A stretch of 64,000 nt of DNA from contig JAPLRS010000043.1 in the NCBI GenBank assembly GCA_026399015.1, positions 1 through 64,000 on the forward strand. Direction: 5' to 3'. How positions within the stretch are numbered: the first letter of the stretch is position 1; each line of letters begins with the position of its first letter. The stretch comes from Methylococcales bacterium. Lineage in GTDB: Bacteria > Pseudomonadota > Gammaproteobacteria > Methylococcales > Methylomonadaceae. A program made the translations under genes and the position numbers. Below the pieces are notes generated by a model. That model was not told the origin of the DNA, ran no database searches, and was given only the letters and a program-made list of their open reading frames with translations. Below are positions 62,653 through 64,000 of the stretch, in pieces.

Positions 62653-63408
62653 ATGCTTAGCATAAAAAATCTTCACGTGAGTGTGGGCGATAAACCCATT
62701 CTTAAAGGTATTAATCTTGAGATTAAACCTGGTGAAATTCACGCGATCATGGGGCCTAATGGTTCAGGTAAAAGTACTTTGTCTCATATTTTATCGGGTA
62801 AAAGTGGCTATACCGTGACGGATGGCTCTGCCACTTATCAAGGTAAAGATTTGTTAGACATGGCGCCTGAGATAAGAGCGCGTGAAGGTGTGTTTTTAGC
62901 ATTTCAATATCCCGTTGAAATCCCTGGTGTGAGCAACGTTTATCTATTAAAAGCAGCGCTTAATTCGATTCGTAAACATCATGGTCAATCTGAAGTGGAC
63001 GCGATGGACTTTTTAACCTTGGTTAAAGGTAAAGTGCGCTTGTTGGATATGGATGAGAAGTTTTTATACCGTGCTGTGAATGAAGGCTTCTCGGGTGGTG
63101 AGAAGAAACGTAATGAGATATTACAAATGGCTATTCTTGAGCCTAAGCTTTGTATTTTAGATGAAACGGATTCAGGTCTAGATATAGATGCCTTAAAGAT
63201 TGTGTCTGAGGGCGTTAATTCTTTACGTTCACCTGACCGGTCTTTTGTGATGGTAACGCATTATCAACGTTTATTGGATTATATAAAGCCGGATTTTGTC
63301 CATGTATTAGCGCATGGTCAAATTGTAAAATCAGGTGGGCCAGAGTTGGCTTTAGAGCTTGAAGAGAAAGGCTATAGTTGGCTTGAAGACGCGGAGGCAT
63401 CGGCTTAA
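62653..63408 (+). CDS. sufC: ABC-type ATPase SufC
   Basis: 251 residues. ATPase of the SUF scaffold. Walker [13 protein letters not shown]-loop [20 protein letters not shown], signature [16 protein letters not shown], Walker [15 protein letters not shown], His in [11 protein letters not shown]. The 68-base gap after sufB holds a small palindrome GGGCT-TAA-AGCCC (62617-62629). Overlaps sufD by one base (TAATG). Confidence 0.98.
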   Translation: MLSIKNLHVSVGDKPILKGINLEIKPGEIHAIMGPNGSGKSTLSHILSGKSGYTVTDGSATYQGKDLLDMAPEIRAREGVFLAFQYPVEIPGVSNVYLLKAALNSIRKHHGQSEVDAMDFLTLVKGKVRLLDMDEKFLYRAVNEGFSGGEKKRNEILQMAILEPKLCILDETDSGLDIDALKIVSEGVNSLRSPDRSFVMVTHYQRLLDYIKPDFVHVLAHGQIVKSGGPELALELEEKGYSWLEDAEASA

Positions 63409-64000
63409 TGGCTGTGGCAAATAGTAGTCAATATTTAGAAGCTTATGCAGATAGGTTTGCTGATTTGTCAGAGAAGTCAGATTCTTGGTTAAAACAACAG
63501 AGAACTGAAGCTTTAGCGCAGTTTTCGGCAACTGGTTTTCCTAAGGCGCGTGATGAAGAGTGGCGATACACACAACTTTCTGCGCTAGATAAAACGCTAT
63601 TTTTACCGGCACAGCAATCGGCATCAATTGCTGTTGATGTTGAGTGGTTAAAGAATTATCAGTTAGCGGATGCTTGGTCGATTGTTTTAGTAGATGGTTT
63701 CTTTTCTGCAGAATTATCAGTGCTAGATGGTTTGCCAGCGGGGTTTGTTGTTTCTAGTTTGACGCAAGCTTTAGCAGAGCCAGCAAGTGCGGCTTTGCTT
63801 ACGGATAAATTAAATCAAGCTGTTAATTTTGATGAGAATGGTTTTGTTGCCTTTAACAGTGCTTATTTTGCCGATGGCGTTTGGGTGTATATTCCTGCTA
63901 AACAGGTCTTAGCAAAACCGATTCAGATAGTACATGTTGCAACTCAATCTGCTGTCGCTATCAACACCCGAACTGTCATTGTTGTTTCTGAACAGTCAGA
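63408..64000 (+). CDS. sufD: Fe-S scaffold subunit SufD (5' part)
   Basis: First 197 codons; the gene continues past the window. LEAYADRFADLS, WLKQQRTEALAQFSATGFPK, ARDEEWRYTQLSALDK and VYIPAKQVLAKPIQIVHVAT match the SufD N-terminal region and the start of its beta-helix. The ATG overlaps the sufC stop. SufD pairs with SufB in the scaffold complex. Confidence 0.95.
   Translation, partial: MAVANSSQYLEAYADRFADLSEKSDSWLKQQRTEALAQFSATGFPKARDEEWRYTQLSALDKTLFLPAQQSASIAVDVEWLKNYQLADAWSIVLVDGFFSAELSVLDGLPAGFVVSSLTQALAEPASAALLTDKLNQAVNFDENGFVAFNSAYFADGVWVYIPAKQVLAKPIQIVHVATQSAVAINTRTVIVVSEQS

Overview
The window looks like an AT-rich gammaproteobacterial chromosome. The hisBHAFIE-tatABC operon, the divergent tesA / ybbA-ybbP arrangement, BipA/TypA and an Rrf2-sufBCD operon all fit that class. 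A four-gene ABC/beta-propeller cluster of the type tied to PQQ-dependent alcohol oxidation, and a DabA (DUF2309) bicarbonate-uptake locus, suggest a methylotroph or methanotroph (Methylococcales-like). That placement is inference; no methane or methanol oxidation gene lies in the window.

Layout. (1) 1-3.94 kb: right end of an integrative island: operator-like dyads, an AlpA-type regulator, small unknown genes, a strongly structured leader before an unknown 347-aa gene, and a P4-type tyrosine integrase next to tRNA-Cys; tRNA-Gly follows. (2) 4.1-9.1 kb: a single-span membrane protein, the PQQ-associated ABC/propeller cluster, then a REP-like element with a 43-bp tandem repeat. (3) 9.1-18.7 kb: MOSC protein, PfkB sugar kinase, PAP2 phosphatase, ArnT-like glycosyltransferase, a lone BatD, TrmN, and an SGNH / acyltransferase-SGNH pair. 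(4) 18.7-25.4 kb: an FN3 protein, a HicA-like toxin with an HTH partner and an 18-bp palindromic operator, a glycine-zipper lipoprotein, ybbA-ybbP, tesA and a shortened GlcG-like protein. (5) 25.4-34.2 kb: his-tat operon, typA, rhodanese, methyltransferase, LysR regulator. (6) 34.4-49.5 kb: surface polysaccharide region: a WbpV/WbpL/WbpM-like trio, VapBC, remains of MNT/HEPN toxin-antitoxin pairs, a DHH phosphoesterase, APS kinase, Wzx-type flippase, UDP-glucuronate decarboxylase-like enzyme, sulfotransferase and four glycosyltransferases. (7) 49.5-51.0 kb: RadC, a SnoaL-like protein and a second REP-like pair. (8) 51.0-60.5 kb: a five-gene operon of DabA with four proton-channel subunits of the NuoL/M/N family. 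(9) 60.6-64 kb: Rrf2 regulator and sufBCD (sufD cut by the window end).

How the parts work together. The polysaccharide region can be read as initiation (an N-acetyl-fucosamine-type sugar on undecaprenyl phosphate), extension by GT2 enzymes, xylose supply, flipping, and sulfation with PAPS made by CysC. The DAB-type operon couples a predicted zinc-dependent CO2/bicarbonate protein to several ion-translocating membrane subunits and is the most interesting locus. The other notable items are the structured leader in the island, the HicA-like module, and the repeat-flanked block holding the DHH gene and cysC.
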